Position numbers and translations under genes: made by a program. Positions 43,600 to 54,154 of a DNA stretch of 64,000 nt are shown in pieces. The notes under the pieces were generated by a model. It had not been told where the DNA came from, did not search any database, and worked only from the letters and a program-made list of their open reading frames with translations. The DNA is taken from the NCBI RefSeq assembly GCF_024494565.1, contig NZ_JANHDN010000003.1, positions 434,001-498,000 of the forward strand, read 5' to 3'. The stretch's first letter is position 1. The number at the start of each line of letters is the position of its first letter. Source of the DNA: Halorubrum rutilum (GTDB lineage Archaea; Halobacteriota; Halobacteria; Halobacteriales; Haloferacaceae).

Positions 43600-45870
43600 T
43601 CAGGCCAGTTCCCGCCCGATCACGCCGCGGAGCTCCCGGATCGCGTCGGCGTCGAGCGCGGTCGATTCCTCACCGACCGACAGCGAGAGCGTCCCGTCGG
43701 TCGTCACGTCCCCGAGCCTGAGGACGGGGAGGTCGCCCGCAGCCTCCGCGACCGCCTCGGAGTCGGTCGTCTGGACGACGAGGCGGCCGGGCGTCTCGTC
43801 GAACGCCGCGACGCGGTCGGGGAGGCTCACGTCGGCGCCCGCGTCGTCGGTCACCAGTTCGGCGAGCGCGACCGCGAGCCCGCCGTCGCTCACGTCGTGG
43901 GTCGCCAGCGTCGACTCGCGGCGGGCGACCGCCGAGAGCGACGCGGCGATGTCGACAAGGGCAGGGGAGTCGGCGGCCGCGTCCGGCAGCTCCGGGAACC
44001 GGTCGCTTCCGCCCGCCTGCGCGAGGTACTCGGACCCGCCGAGCGCGTCGCCGCCGGCGCCGACGAGGAGGAGCTCGGAGTCGCCGGCGCGGTCGGCGTC
44101 GAGCGCGGCCGGCGGCGCGTCGTACCCGCGCTTCGTCCCGATCAGCGCGAGCGTCGGCGTCGGCGGGATCGGCCCCTCGACGCTGTCGTTGTACAGCGAG
44201 ACGTTGCCGCCGACCACGGGCGCCCCGAGCGCGGCGCAGGCGTCGGCGAGTCCGTCGACGATTCCCTTGAAGCCGCCGTACACGTCCGGCTTCTCCGGGT
44301 TGCCGCCGTTGAGGCAGTCGACCGCGGCCAGCGGGACCGCGCCCTTCGCGGCGAGGTTGGTCGCGTTCTCCAGCGCGACGGCGCGGGCGCCCTCGTAGGG
44401 GGCCACCTCGGTCCAGTTCGGATTCGCGCCCGCGGAGAGCGCGAGGCCGACGCCCGGCCCGCCGTCGCCGCCCGCGGCGTCGCCGCCCTCGGCGGAGTCG
44501 TCGCCGTCCGCGGCCGCCTCCCGGATCGCCATGATCGCGGCGTCGTCGCCGGGCTTCACGGCGGTGCGGGCGCCGACCTCGTGGTCGTACTGGCGGTACA
44601 CCCAGCGCTTGCTCGCGGTCGACGGCGCGGAGACGACCGCCTCGACCGCGTCGGCCAGGGCGGGCTCGGGGAGGTCACGGGCCGGCCGCGTCGGCTCCTC
44701 GCTCGGGAGGTCGTTCATCGGCGCGCCGTCGGCGAGGTACTCGGCGTCGACGTCGACGACGGTCTCGGACTCGCCGTCGCCCTCCCCGTCGCCCGCGAAC
44801 TCGCAGACGTAGTTCCCGTCGGTCACCTCGCCGATGACGGAGCAGCCGAGGTCGAACCGCTCGGCGAGCGCGCGCACGCGGTCGACGTCGCCGGGCGCGA
44901 CCTCGTAACACATCCGCTCCTGGCTCTCGGCGAGCAGGATCTCGGTCGCGTTCATGTCCGGCTCGCGCTGGTGGACCGCGTCGAGGTCGATCCGGGCGCC
45001 GAGCCCGCCCTTCGCGACGAGCTCGGAGGAGGCGCCGCCGAGCCCGGCCGCGCCGAGGTCGCGGGCCGACCGCACGAGGCCCTCGTCGACGAGGGCCTCG
45101 TTGCACTCGATCAGCCGCTTCTCGGCGTAGGGGTCGCCAACCTGCACCGCGGGGCGGTCCTCGGTCTCGGCGTCCTCCGCGAGGTCCTCCGAGGCGAAGG
45201 AGGCGCCGCCGAGCCCGTCGCGGCCGGTGCCGTTGCCGACGAGGACGAGCTTGTTCCCCGGTTCCGTCGCGGTCGCGGTCACGAGCCGGTCCGCGTCCGT
45301 CAGCCCGACGCAGGCGACGTTGACGAGGGGGTTCCCCTCGTAGCCGCCGTGGAAGGCGACGCTGCCGCCGACGGTGGGGACGCCGATGCAGTTGCCGTAG
45401 TGGGAGATGCCCTCGACGACCCCCTCGAAGAGGTACCGCGAGCGCTCGCGGTCGAAGCCGCCGAAGTACAGCGAGTCGAGGAGGGCGATCGGGTACGCCC
45501 CCATCGACATCGTGTCGCGGACGATGCCGCCGACCCCCGTGGCCGCCCCGTCGAACGGGTCGACGAAGGAGGGGTGGTTGTGGCTCTCGACGCCGAAGGT
45601 GACGTACTGGTCCCCGTAGTCGTCGGCGTCCCGCTCCGACGCGGGCGCGTCGGCCGCGTCCGGCTCGGGCAGCGCGAGGACCGCCGCGTCGTCGCCGGGC
45701 CCGACGACGACCTGGTCGCCCCCGCTCTCGAACGCCGACAGCAGCGGCCGCGAGGAGCGGTACGCGCAGTGCTCGCTCCAGAGGTTCTCGAACAGCGCGG
45801 CCTCGGCCGTCGTCGGCTCCCGACCGAGCTCGGCGACCACGAGCTCGCGGTCCGGTTCGGAGAGACTCAT
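43600..45870 (-). CDS. purL: Phosphoribosylformylglycinamidine synthase subunit PurL
   Basis: The 756-residue protein begins [18 protein letters not shown] and has the small-subunit PurL motifs: [55 protein letters not shown] (in part), [15 protein letters not shown] [13 protein letters not shown] and a C-terminal second half with [11 protein letters not shown] and [15 protein letters not shown]. It converts FGAR to FGAM in purine synthesis together with PurS and PurQ. PurS and PurQ genes are not in the window. An acidic spacer lies near residue 470. Confidence 0.95.
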   Translation of the reverse strand: MSLSEPDRELVVAELGREPTTAEAALFENLWSEHCAYRSSRPLLSAFESGGDQVVVGPGDDAAVLALPEPDAADAPASERDADDYGDQYVTFGVESHNHPSFVDPFDGAATGVGGIVRDTMSMGAYPIALLDSLYFGGFDRERSRYLFEGVVEGISHYGNCIGVPTVGGSVAFHGGYEGNPLVNVACVGLTDADRLVTATATEPGNKLVLVGNGTGRDGLGGASFASEDLAEDAETEDRPAVQVGDPYAEKRLIECNEALVDEGLVRSARDLGAAGLGGASSELVAKGGLGARIDLDAVHQREPDMNATEILLAESQERMCYEVAPGDVDRVRALAERFDLGCSVIGEVTDGNYVCEFAGDGEGDGESETVVDVDAEYLADGAPMNDLPSEEPTRPARDLPEPALADAVEAVVSAPSTASKRWVYRQYDHEVGARTAVKPGDDAAIMAIREAAADGDDSAEGGDAAGGDGGPGVGLALSAGANPNWTEVAPYEGARAVALENATNLAAKGAVPLAAVDCLNGGNPEKPDVYGGFKGIVDGLADACAALGAPVVGGNVSLYNDSVEGPIPPTPTLALIGTKRGYDAPPAALDADRAGDSELLLVGAGGDALGGSEYLAQAGGSDRFPELPDAAADSPALVDIAASLSAVARRESTLATHDVSDGGLAVALAELVTDDAGADVSLPDRVAAFDETPGRLVVQTTDSEAVAEAAGDLPVLRLGDVTTDGTLSLSVGEESTALDADAIRELRGVIGRELA

Positions 45871-45966
45871 TCACTTACGTGGTTACCGAGCTCGTTATAA
45901 TGCTTTTCTATGTACACATTCGTGCATCCAGATCGACACCGGTGGTGACGCGGGCCGCAGTACTGT

Positions 45967-46310
45967 GCGGTGGCGCGCGCCTCCGAGCGGCCGCCACCGG
46001 CGGCCGCGGAGGAGCGCCGCGCGAGGGAGTCGCGAGGGAGCGGGCGACCGGCGGGAGCCCCGACCGAGCGACGAGGCTGGGGAGGCGTGAGGTGCGGGGC
46101 GGTTGCGGTCGGGTGGGACTCAAAGCCCCGGCCGCGAGGAGGAAGCACGACGACGCAAGCACCGCAGCGAAGGAGTGAACGGAGTGAGCGACTGAGCGAG
46201 GAGCACAGCGAGTCGCGCGAGTCCTCGCGGCCGGGGCTTTGGAGGCGTTTTCCGTCGGTCCATCGCCGGACAATTATAACCGAGCGGCCGGGGCTTTGGA
46301 GGCGTTCGCC
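45967..46310 (-). repeat. Dispersed GC-rich repeat element, copy B (inverted relative to copy A)
   Basis: Read on the minus strand this stretch repeats the order seen in copy A: a CTCCAAAGCCCCGGCCG unit twice (46288-46300 and 46228-46246 region), an inverted repeat of 19 bp (AAAGCCCCGGCCGCGAGGA at 46122-46140 with its complement at 46222-46240), a TTTGAGTCCCACC block, CTCACGCCTCCCCAGCCTCG and GCGCGCCACCGCA at the end. No gene is supported. It lies between purL and an IS element. Confidence 0.75.
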
Positions 46311-46330
46311 GCGCCGGCAACGGTTTATAA

Positions 46331-47776
46331 TTGACATCCTCCTCCGGCTGAAGCCGGAGGAATCCCGAGCGTTGGGATATTAGGGTTTGCAGACTCCCCG
46401 TTCTCTCGTGTTGAACGACCCGCTCTCACGGTCGAACAGGAAGACTCCGGGCTGTGCCAACCAGCCGTTACTCATATCCCCCGTCGGGGGACTCTGAGTT
46501 ATCCTTCTGCGAATGTTCACCGCACTGTTCACGTCCGCGTTCATCGTCGTCTCGCACGACGAACAGACGTACAACCCACGCTCCACGCGATTCGAGTCAC
46601 GAATCTGCCCGCAACACGAACACGTCTTGCTCGTGTTCTCCTCGTCCACACGATCAACGATGATGCCGTGTTCCTCTGTCTTGTATTCGAGCAAGCGAGT
46701 GAACCGGGCAAACTCCCAGCCGTGGAGTTTCTTGTTCCCCGACGCACCCCAGTTCCGCGGGTCACCGTTCTCGTCTTCGCGGATGTTGCTGAGGTCGCCA
46801 ACCGCTATCTTCTCCACGCCTTCTTCCACACACCGCTGGACGATGTGCTTCGAGAGAGTGTGGAGGAAGTGGTCTTTGCGTCGGGAGAGTTTCTGTCGGG
46901 CCTTCCGTGCACGACGTGACAGGCCGTTCTCGCCCTCGGTCTGGTACTCCTCGCGGGTGAAGTAGTGTTTGTCCTCTTTCAGCACGTTCCCCGGATACAG
47001 CTCCGAGGGGCCGTCTTCGTAGTCGATGGCGAGGTAGTTGCTGATTCCGAGATCGATCCCCGCCGTGTTGTCACCCGGTGCATCTTCGACTGAAATCTCT
47101 TTCTTGCAGACGAGGTGGAGTTCCCACTCGTCACCGTTCCAGACGGCACGCACCTGCTGGATGTTTTCGACTTCGACGTCGGGGCGGGGTTCGTATTCGG
47201 CGAGGATGAAGTCCGACCGACTCTTTTTCAGGTTGAAACCTTTTGAGAGGCGGAGTTGGCCGTGTTTGTCGTCGTGCTTGATTGCTCGTTTCTTCCACGT
47301 GACAGTGGAGCGGGGGTAGTCGTCGCCACGTTTCCGGTAGCCGGGTGGATTGTTGCTGTCGTTGGAGTTGTACCAGCCGGTGAACGCCTCAGCAAGCTCT
47401 TCGAGAACTCGCTGACTTGACTGCGAATGCAGGTCACTGTAGCGTTCGTGGTCTTTCAACTCCGATTTCAACTCGGCCTCGTCGGGTATCTCGTCGTCTT
47501 CGTCCCACCGCTGGTGGGCGTAGTAGCGTCCGACGTTCCACAGTTTGGATGCTGCGAACCCGCACTGGTCGAGGTCGCCACGAACCTGTTGGTGGTTCGT
47601 GATTCGGGCGACGTAGGTGCGGGTCGTCTCCAGCATCGTACTGTTTTCATAAGCAATTATGAGATTTTGAATGTTAAAACCGGCGACGGGGCGTTGAATA
47701 TCCGGTTGGAGTGTCGTCGTGGGGTTGTCAGTCGGAGTGTCGGATTCATCCCGCGCCTAAAGGCGCAGGTATTCTC
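46331..47776 (-). mobile_element. IS605-type element with tnpB only
   Basis: The right end (minus strand) finishes CTCCGGCTTCAGCCGGAGGA then GGATGTCAA, the same TCAA ending as the first element. The left end near 47776 begins GAGAATACC with a GCGCCTTTAGGCGC hairpin and GGGATGAA, again like the first element. It is 1.45 kb without tnpA, so it would need a transposase in trans, such as the one at 31460. Confidence 0.7.
46380..47636 (-). CDS. tnpB: TnpB, RNA-guided nuclease family, RuvC-II Glu replaced by Gly
   Basis: The 418-residue protein starts MLETTRTYVARITNHQQV. RuvC-I is TAGIDLGISNYLAID, RuvC-II is EKIAVGDLSNIRED (Gly where Glu is expected), the zinc finger is CSCCGQIRDS...CSSC and RuvC-III is NADVNSAVNI. 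As with the protein at 31837, the missing Glu questions cleavage activity unless another acidic residue substitutes. The first and third catalytic Asp are retained. Confidence 0.9.
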   Translation of the reverse strand: MLETTRTYVARITNHQQVRGDLDQCGFAASKLWNVGRYYAHQRWDEDDEIPDEAELKSELKDHERYSDLHSQSSQRVLEELAEAFTGWYNSNDSNNPPGYRKRGDDYPRSTVTWKKRAIKHDDKHGQLRLSKGFNLKKSRSDFILAEYEPRPDVEVENIQQVRAVWNGDEWELHLVCKKEISVEDAPGDNTAGIDLGISNYLAIDYEDGPSELYPGNVLKEDKHYFTREEYQTEGENGLSRRARKARQKLSRRKDHFLHTLSKHIVQRCVEEGVEKIAVGDLSNIREDENGDPRNWGASGNKKLHGWEFARFTRLLEYKTEEHGIIVDRVDEENTSKTCSCCGQIRDSNRVERGLYVCSSCETTMNADVNSAVNIRRRITQSPPTGDMSNGWLAQPGVFLFDRESGSFNTRERGVCKP

Positions 47777-47861
47777 CTTGTTGTTTATAAACGATCAAAT
47801 CTTCAAAACTGCTCACCAAGACGATGACGCGGTATCGAACGCGAACCGTCCGAACAGCTAC

Positions 47862-48239
47862 TTATAAGCCGACGACTGCGACTCCGTAAATCACAATCGT
47901 CCCGACGGCGCCGACGGCCACCGACTTCGCGTTCAGCCGGACCGCGCGCTTCCGGTCGGCCGCCAGCGCCGCCTCGTCGAGGACCCGGTTCGTCCCGTCG
48001 CCGACGTCGAAGACGCCGATACCGGCGAAGCCAATGCAGAACCGCTCGCGGTACTGGAAGTAGCCCATCGCGGCGCCGTACAGCGGGAAGACGGAGAGCA
48101 GCAGCGCCCGGCGCGGCCAGCCGACCGCGACGACGGCGGCGACGAGACCGACCGCGAGGAGGAGCGACGCGATCCCGAGGAGGAGCCGCCGCCGCTGTTG
48201 GGCCGGCCCGATGTTACAGACACCCGGTTGGTACTCCAT
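47862..48239 (-). CDS. Conserved haloarchaeal membrane protein
   Basis: Starting at ATG 48239 the product has 125 residues and begins MEYQPGVCNIGPAQQRRR, an N-terminus that recurs among haloarchaeal small membrane proteins. Three hydrophobic segments follow (about 20-40, 45-60 and 103-122), with FPLYGAAMGYFQYRERFC between. It probably has a structural or transport-related role; none is assigned. The gene lies beside the left end of the IS element. Confidence 0.72.
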   Translation of the reverse strand: MEYQPGVCNIGPAQQRRRLLLGIASLLLAVGLVAAVVAVGWPRRALLLSVFPLYGAAMGYFQYRERFCIGFAGIGVFDVGDGTNRVLDEAALAADRKRAVRLNAKSVAVGAVGTIVIYGVAVVGL

Positions 48240-48431
48240 GCCGTCTCGTGGGCGCGCGGCGACGAAAGCGCACCGGATCCGCTCCGGAGTCGCGTCCCTC
48301 CGGCAGGGGGCGAGCGGTCGGGATCCGACCGCGCTCCGACTCCGCAAGCGACTGGGATTCGACCGCGCGAGCGACGACCGTGACGACCCATTTTATTACT
48401 GAACGGCTGAAACGAACGGACGAGAAGCGCC

Positions 48432-49457
48432 ATGACGGACAGGTCACCTCGGGACAGGGAGATACGGCGGTATGAGACGATCCTCGACTCGCTCGACGAC
48501 GCGGTCTACGCCGTGCGTCCCGACGGGACCATCGCGTACGTCAACGACCGGTACGCGGAGATGAAAGGCGTGAGCCGGGAGGAGCTGCTGGGGACGGACA
48601 TCTACGACTGGGTGACGGAGGAGGCCGCGGAGAAGGCCGGCCGGGTGCGCGACGAGGTGAACGCCGGCGACCGCGACGTCGGCACGGTCGAGTACGACTT
48701 CCTCACGGCCGACGGCGAGCGGTTCCCGGTGGAGATGCGCTTCAACCGGGTGACCGGCGAGGAGGGCGAGGAGCTGGACCGCGTCGGCGTCATCCGCGAC
48801 GTCAGCGAGCAGAAGCGCCGCGAGGACGCGCTCCGGGAGAAGAACGAGCGGCTGGAGGAGTTCGCCAGCATCGTCTCGCACGACCTCCGGAACCCGCTCA
48901 GCGTGGCGCGGGGGCGGCTCGACCTCGCCCGCGAGGAGTGCGACTCCGAGCACCTCGACGCCGTCGCCGACGCCCACGACCGGATGGGGACGCTCATCGA
49001 CGACCTCCTCGCGCTCGCCCGCGAGGGCGACGGCGTCGAGGAGACGGAGCGGGTCTCGCTCTGCGAGCTCGTCGAGGACTGCTGGGAGGGCGTCGAGACC
49101 GCGGACGCGACGCTGCGGGTCGAGACCGACCGCGCCGTCCGCGCCGACCGGAGCCGGCTCAGGCAGGTGTTCGAGAACCTCGTACGCAACGGCGTGGAGC
49201 ACGCGGGCGAGGACGTCACGGTGACGGTCGGCGACCTCGACGGCGGCTTCTACGTCGCCGACGACGGTCCGGGGATCCCCGAGGCGGACCGCGAGGCGGT
49301 GTTCGAGGCCGGGTACACCACGAACGACGACGGCACCGGCTTCGGGCTGGAGATCGTCGAGGCGGTCGCGGCGGCCCACGGCTGGGAGGTGCGGGTCGCC
49401 GAGAGCGAGTCCGGCGGCGCGCGCTTCGAGTTCACCGGCGTCGACGTGCTCGACTGA
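48432..49457 (+). CDS. PAS-domain sensor histidine kinase
   Basis: This 341-residue soluble kinase has a PAS domain (about 10-130, TILDSLDDAVYAVRPDGTIA), a HisKA region with the phospho-acceptor in SIVSHDLRNPLSVARG and an HATPase_c domain with QVFENLVRNGVEHA, ADDGPGIP and GTGFGLEIV. There is no membrane segment, so it senses a cytoplasmic signal. No response-regulator gene is adjacent, which is common in haloarchaea. Confidence 0.9.
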   Translation: MTDRSPRDREIRRYETILDSLDDAVYAVRPDGTIAYVNDRYAEMKGVSREELLGTDIYDWVTEEAAEKAGRVRDEVNAGDRDVGTVEYDFLTADGERFPVEMRFNRVTGEEGEELDRVGVIRDVSEQKRREDALREKNERLEEFASIVSHDLRNPLSVARGRLDLAREECDSEHLDAVADAHDRMGTLIDDLLALAREGDGVEETERVSLCELVEDCWEGVETADATLRVETDRAVRADRSRLRQVFENLVRNGVEHAGEDVTVTVGDLDGGFYVADDGPGIPEADREAVFEAGYTTNDDGTGFGLEIVEAVAAAHGWEVRVAESESGGARFEFTGVDVLD

Positions 49458-49548
49458 GCGGGCGCCCGCTCCGCGGCGGCGCTCGCCGACGTGCTCGACC
49501 GAGTGCCGCGGAGGCAACCCTCAAATGCGCGCCCGACGACGGGAGGGT

Positions 49549-50640
49549 GTGAAGCGGATCCAGCTCGGCAACACCGTGTTCGAGGGCGCGAACGACGTCT
49601 ACCTGCTCGACGGCGAGACGACCGCGCTGGTCGACACCGGCGTCGCGCTCCCGGACGTCCGCGACGACCTCGCGGCGGGCCTCGCCGAGCACGGCGTCGC
49701 GTTCGCCGACGTCGACGCGGTCGCCCTGACGCACTGGCACCCCGACCACGCGGGACTGGCCGGCGAGATACAGGCCGAGAGCGGCGCCGACGTGTACGTC
49801 CACGAGGCCGACGCCTCCCTCGTCGACGGGACGGAGACGCCGCTCTTCCTCGACGGCGACCTCCAGCGCGAGACGTTCGAGCGGTGGGGGCTCCCGGATG
49901 AGGACCAAGAGCGCCTCCGCGAGTTCTTCGACGCGGTGAGCGCCGACCTCAGCGGCCGTCCCGCCGAGGTGACGGCGATCGCCGACGGCGACGCCGTCGA
50001 GGCCGGCGGCGTCGCGCTGGAGGCCGTCCACCTGCCGGGTCACACCGCCGGGCTCACCGGCTTCGCGTTCGACCCGCGCGAGGTCCCGGGCCACGAGCCG
50101 GTCGGGCGGAGCGGGCGAGGACCGCGGCGGGGGTCGGACCGCGCCCGCGGCGAGTCGACCGCCCCCGCGGAGCTGTTCGCCGGCGACGCGCTCCTCCCGC
50201 GGTACACCCCGAACGTCGGCGGCGCGGACGTCCGCGTGGACGCGCCGCTCGCGGCGTACGCCCGGAGCCTCGCGCGGGTCGTCGAGCGCGACTTCGACGC
50301 CGCGCACCCGGGCCACCGCGAGCGGATCGACGACCCGAGCCGGCGGGCCGCGACGATCCTCGACCACCACCGCCACCGGACGCGGCGCGTGCTCGCCGTC
50401 CTCGCCGACCGCGGCCCCGCGACGGCGTGGGAGGTGTCGGCCGAGCTGTTCGGCGACTTGGTCGACATCCACGTGCTCCACGGGCCGGGCGAGGCGTTCG
50501 CGCACCTCGACCACCTCGCCGACGCCGGGGTCGTCGAGCGCGACGGCGCCCGCTACCGCCTCGTCGACACGGACCCCGACGTCGACGCGCTGTTCCCGAC
50601 GACGCCCCTGGACGGCGCCGTCGACGGCGGGGCGGACTGA
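49549..50640 (+). CDS. Metallo-beta-lactamase fold hydrolase with C-terminal winged helix
   Basis: I chose GTG 49549, giving VKRIQLGNTVFEGANDVYLL at the N-terminus. The metal motif THWHPDHAG, the later HLPGHTAG, FAGDALLP and AHPGH give the MBL-fold two-metal site. After residue 270 a helical DNA-binding-like segment TAWEVSAELFGDL resembles a winged helix, as in hydroxyacylglutathione hydrolase/LACTB2 relatives. A basic insert sits near residues 185-205. The substrate is unknown. Confidence 0.82.
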   Translation: MKRIQLGNTVFEGANDVYLLDGETTALVDTGVALPDVRDDLAAGLAEHGVAFADVDAVALTHWHPDHAGLAGEIQAESGADVYVHEADASLVDGTETPLFLDGDLQRETFERWGLPDEDQERLREFFDAVSADLSGRPAEVTAIADGDAVEAGGVALEAVHLPGHTAGLTGFAFDPREVPGHEPVGRSGRGPRRGSDRARGESTAPAELFAGDALLPRYTPNVGGADVRVDAPLAAYARSLARVVERDFDAAHPGHRERIDDPSRRAATILDHHRHRTRRVLAVLADRGPATAWEVSAELFGDLVDIHVLHGPGEAFAHLDHLADAGVVERDGARYRLVDTDPDVDALFPTTPLDGAVDGGAD

Positions 50641-50696
50641 CGGCGACGCAGCGCCCCCGCCGAAAGCTATTCCCGCGGCACGGCGTACCCCCGGAC

Positions 50697-51647
50697 GTGC
50701 AACGGGACGCCCTCGCCGCGGTCCTCCTCGCCCTCCTCGCGGTCGTCGCGCTCGGCGTCGCGGCCGCGACCCTCGACTCCGCCGTGAGCCTCGGCGGCGG
50801 CGGGCTCGGCGGCGGCGGTGACGCCGGCGGACCGGGCGGTCAGAGCGCCGACCTCGGCGCGTCGCCGGCCCCGAGCGGCGGCGGCGCCCTCTCGATCCCG
50901 CCCGCGTGCTACGAGTTCCTCCGGGAGCCGCCGGCGCTGCTGGCGTTCGCCGCGGTCCTCTTCGGGCTCGCCGCGTTCGTCTACCGGGACACGGGCTCGG
51001 GGCTCGCCGCGGGCGCCGTCGTCGGGTCGCTGGGGGTCCCGACCGCCGCGCTGGGGTGGCTGCTCTCGGCCTGCCGCCCGGTCGACGAGGGGGTCGAGTT
51101 CGCGCTCGGCGCCGCGGCCGACGAGGGCGGGTTCCTCCCCGAGGGCGGCGGGGGGCTCGGCGGGGCCGGCGGCGGGGAGGGGACCGCCTCGGCGCCGGAG
51201 CTCCTCTTCGCCCTCGTCGTGGTCGCGGCCCTCGTCGCGAGCGTCGCCGTCCTCCTCGGCGCCGGCGGCGACGACGAACCGACCGACGGCGAGGCCGCGG
51301 CCGAGAGCGACGGCGGCGACGAGCCCGGCGACCCGGACCTCCGCGCGGTCGGGCGGACCGCGGGCGCGGCGGCCGACCAGATCGAGCGGTCCGACGCCGA
51401 CAACGAGGTGTACCGCGCGTGGCGCGACATGACCGAGGCCCTCGACGTCGAGCGCCCCGCGTCCTCGACGCCGGCCGAGTTCGCGGCCGCGGCCGTCGAC
51501 GCTGGCGTCGACGAGGAGCCCGTCGCCGACCTCACGGCCGTCTTCGAGCGGGTGCGGTACGGGGGCGAAGAGGCGACCGCGGAGCGCGAGCGCCGGGCCG
51601 TCGAGGCCCTCCGACGGATCGAGGAGCGCCACGGGGGTGCGGCGTAG
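50697..51647 (+). CDS. DUF4129 membrane protein
   Basis: Starting at GTG 50697, the 316-residue product has three or four membrane segments separated by Gly-rich loops (GGGGLGGGGDAGGPGG) and a cytoplasmic C-terminal DUF4129 domain with VYRAWRDMTEALDVERPASSTPAEF. DUF4129 proteins commonly neighbour DUF58 and MoxR genes, forming a membrane-associated MoxR system of uncertain function. It is the first gene of a four-gene run with gaps or overlaps of a few bases. Confidence 0.82.
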   Translation: MQRDALAAVLLALLAVVALGVAAATLDSAVSLGGGGLGGGGDAGGPGGQSADLGASPAPSGGGALSIPPACYEFLREPPALLAFAAVLFGLAAFVYRDTGSGLAAGAVVGSLGVPTAALGWLLSACRPVDEGVEFALGAAADEGGFLPEGGGGLGGAGGGEGTASAPELLFALVVVAALVASVAVLLGAGGDDEPTDGEAAAESDGGDEPGDPDLRAVGRTAGAAADQIERSDADNEVYRAWRDMTEALDVERPASSTPAEFAAAAVDAGVDEEPVADLTAVFERVRYGGEEATAERERRAVEALRRIEERHGGAA

Positions 51648-51649
51648 CC

Positions 51650-52237
51650 GTGCGCCCCCTCGTCGCGCTCGGCGTGGCGTCGGTCGCTGTCGGCTTCGTC
51701 GCCGCCGTCGACCGCGGGGTCGCGAGCGCGCTGGACCCGTCGACGACCGTCGTCACCCTGATCGGCGCGCTCGGCGCGGTCCAGGGCGTCAGGTACGCGA
51801 ACGCCCGCCGCGACCGGGAGCGCAGAGCGGCCGACCCCGGTGACCCGGAGCGGCGGGCGCCGGCGACGGTGCCCGGCGCCGACCTCGACGAGCGCGTCGC
51901 GCGGGCGACCGGCTCCGCGCTCCGCGGGCACCGGGCCCGGCGGGAGCTCCGCGACCGGACCAGGGAGCTCGCGGTCGCGGCGGTCGCCCGCGACCGGAAC
52001 GCCTCGACCGAGGCGGCCGCGGAGCTCGTCGAGGGCGGCGAGTGGACCGACGACGCGACCGCCGCCGCGTTCCTCGCGCGGGAGTCGTCGTACCCGGTCC
52101 GGATTCGACTTCGGGCGGCGCTCTCCGGACGCTCGCGCTACGGGTTCGGCCTCCGGGCGGCCGTCGACGCGATCGGTCGGCTGGAAGGAGACGAGGAGGG
52201 AGGAGGCGACGGGAGGTCGGGGGCGAGCGATGCGTGA
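51650..52237 (+). CDS. Membrane-anchored protein of the DUF58 cluster (DUF7269-like)
   Basis: This 195-residue product starts at GTG 51650, two bases after the DUF4129 stop. Two hydrophobic segments at the N-terminus are followed by a basic helical cytoplasmic domain (RATGSALRGHRARRELRDRT and a YPVRIRLRAALSGRSRYGFG segment). In haloarchaea this small protein typically sits between DUF4129 and DUF58 genes. Its stop overlaps the next start by eight bases. Confidence 0.72.
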   Translation: MRPLVALGVASVAVGFVAAVDRGVASALDPSTTVVTLIGALGAVQGVRYANARRDRERRAADPGDPERRAPATVPGADLDERVARATGSALRGHRARRELRDRTRELAVAAVARDRNASTEAAAELVEGGEWTDDATAAAFLARESSYPVRIRLRAALSGRSRYGFGLRAAVDAIGRLEGDEEGGGDGRSGASDA

Positions 52238-53543
52238 GGACGACGGGGGAGCGACGACCGAGCGCAGGGCTCTCCGCGAGGCCGAGACCGGGCGCTGGGA
52301 CGGAATTCGCGGGGCGGCGCTCGCCCTGGTCGGCGTCGGGGTCGTGACGCGGCGCCCGAGCCTCGTGCTCCTCGGCGCGGTGGGGGTCGGCTACGCCCTG
52401 TACGCCGGCGTCGGCGAGGCGCCGGCGGCGACCCTCGACGTGAGCCGGACCGTGAGCGACGCGATCCCCGAACCGGGCGACGAGGTGACCGTCGCGGTCC
52501 GGGCGCGCAACGCGGGGGACGCCCCGATCGCCGACCTCCGGCTCGTCGACGGGGTCCCGCCGGGGCTGGCGGTCGTCGACGGCCCAGCGCGGGTCGCGAC
52601 CGCGCTCCGCCCGGGCGCGTCGGTCGCGTTCGAGTACGTCGTGCGCGCGAGCCGCGGCGAGCACGAGTGGGAGGCGCTCACGGCGATCGCGCGGAACCCC
52701 GCCGGGTCGCGCGAGCGGACGACCGAAGTCGACCCGGCCGACCCCGCGCGGGTCGTCTGCACCCCGGAGCTCGCCGCCGGCGGCGACCTCCCCCTCCGCG
52801 GGCTGACGACGCGGTACCACGGCCGGATGCCGACCGACGTCGGCGGGTCGGGCGTGGAGTTCCACGCCACCCGCGAGTACCGCCGCGGCGACCCCCTCAA
52901 GCGGGTGGACTGGAACCGGCGGGCGCGGACGGGCGAGCTGGCGACCGTGGAGCTCCGGGAGGAGCGCGCCGCGACCGTCGTCCTCCTGATCGACGCGCGG
53001 GAGTCGGCGTACGCCGCCGCCGAGCCCGAGGGGCGGACCGCGGTCGAGGCGAGCGTCGGGGCCGCCGGCCGGGCGTTCCGCGCGCTCCTCGACGGCGGCG
53101 ACCGCGTCGGCATCGCGGCGCTCGGCCCCGTGGACTGCTGGCTCGCGCCGGGCGCCGGGACGGCGCACGCCGCCGAGGGGCGCGAGACGCTGGCGACCGA
53201 CCCCGCGCTGGCGCCGACGCCGAGCGGGCAGCGGTTCTACCGGTCGCGGTGGCTCCGGCGGTTCCGACGGCGGCTCCCGGCCGACGCGCAGGTGCTCTTC
53301 TTCACTCCCCTGATCGACGACGCGGCCGCGTCGCTCGCGCGCCGGATCGACGCGCACGGCCACCTCGTCACCGTCCTCTCGCCCGACGTGACCGCGGGCG
53401 GGACCACCGGCGAGCGGCTCGTCCGGTTCGAGCGCCGCGAGCGGCTCCGGGAGCTCCGGTCGGTGGGGATCCGCGTGGTCGAGTGGGACGGGGAGCCGTT
53501 CCCGGTCGCGGTCGCGCGGGCGACGAGCGGGTGGTCGCCGTGA
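52230..53543 (+). CDS. DUF58 domain protein (von Willebrand-like)
   Basis: The 437-residue protein starts at ATG 52230. Two N-terminal membrane segments precede an extracellular-type CARDB-like domain and then the DUF58 core with GSGVEFHATREYRRGDPLKRVDWNRRAR-like sequence (GVEFHATREYRRGDPLKR visible) and a vWA-like LLIDARESAYA. DUF58 proteins are partners of MoxR ATPases. The 5' end overlaps the upstream gene by eight bases and the 3' end overlaps the next start (GTGA). Confidence 0.85.
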   Translation: MREDDGGATTERRALREAETGRWDGIRGAALALVGVGVVTRRPSLVLLGAVGVGYALYAGVGEAPAATLDVSRTVSDAIPEPGDEVTVAVRARNAGDAPIADLRLVDGVPPGLAVVDGPARVATALRPGASVAFEYVVRASRGEHEWEALTAIARNPAGSRERTTEVDPADPARVVCTPELAAGGDLPLRGLTTRYHGRMPTDVGGSGVEFHATREYRRGDPLKRVDWNRRARTGELATVELREERAATVVLLIDARESAYAAAEPEGRTAVEASVGAAGRAFRALLDGGDRVGIAALGPVDCWLAPGAGTAHAAEGRETLATDPALAPTPSGQRFYRSRWLRRFRRRLPADAQVLFFTPLIDDAAASLARRIDAHGHLVTVLSPDVTAGGTTGERLVRFERRERLRELRSVGIRVVEWDGEPFPVAVARATSGWSP

Positions 53544-54118
53544 GCGGTGGCGGGGCTCACGGCGAGGAGGGCGACGACGGCAACGACTCCGACGATCCCG
53601 ACGACCAGGACGCGCCGACCGACCGACCCGAGCGCGACGCCCGCCCCCCGGCGCTCGCCGTCGTCCTCAGCCTCGTCGCGGCCGCGGTCGCGAGCCTCGC
53701 CGCCCTCCTCGCCGCGCCGCTCGGGGGCGCCCTCCTCGGCGCCGCGACGGTCGCCCTCGCGGCCGGGTCGGTCCGGCGGTCGCACCGCCTCCTCTCGTGG
53801 GCGGCCGGGATCGGGCTCGTCGGGCTCGCCGTCGGGGGGTACCGGGGCGGGAGCGTCGAACCGCTGCTCGTCGGCGGGGTCGCGCTCGCGGTCGCGTGGG
53901 ACGCCGCGGACCACGGGCTCTCGGTCGGCGAGCAGGTCGGCCGCGGCGCCCGGACCCGCCGGAACGTCGCCGTCCACGCGGGGACGACCCTCCTCGCGGG
54001 CGCGCTCTCCGTCGGCGTCGTCTACGGCGTCTACCGCGCCGCGGCCGGGTCGCAGCCGGTCGCCGCGCTCGCGCTGCTGCTGTTCGGGGCGGTGGCCCTG
54101 GCGTCGGCGCTCCGGTGA
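53540..54118 (+). CDS. Membrane protein, last gene of the DUF58 cluster (DUF7519-like)
   Basis: Starting at GTG 53540, overlapping the DUF58 stop by four bases, the 192-residue product has an acidic N-terminal tail ([19 protein letters not shown]) and four membrane segments with [20 protein letters not shown] and a hydrophobic C-terminus. It has no catalytic motif. Its position suggests a membrane component of the same DUF4129/DUF58 system. Confidence 0.72.
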   Translation: MSGGGAHGEEGDDGNDSDDPDDQDAPTDRPERDARPPALAVVLSLVAAAVASLAALLAAPLGGALLGAATVALAAGSVRRSHRLLSWAAGIGLVGLAVGGYRGGSVEPLLVGGVALAVAWDAADHGLSVGEQVGRGARTRRNVAVHAGTTLLAGALSVGVVYGVYRAAAGSQPVAALALLLFGAVALASALR

Positions 54119-54154
54119 GGGGAGGTCGGGCCGGGGCGGGACCGATCGCCTGTC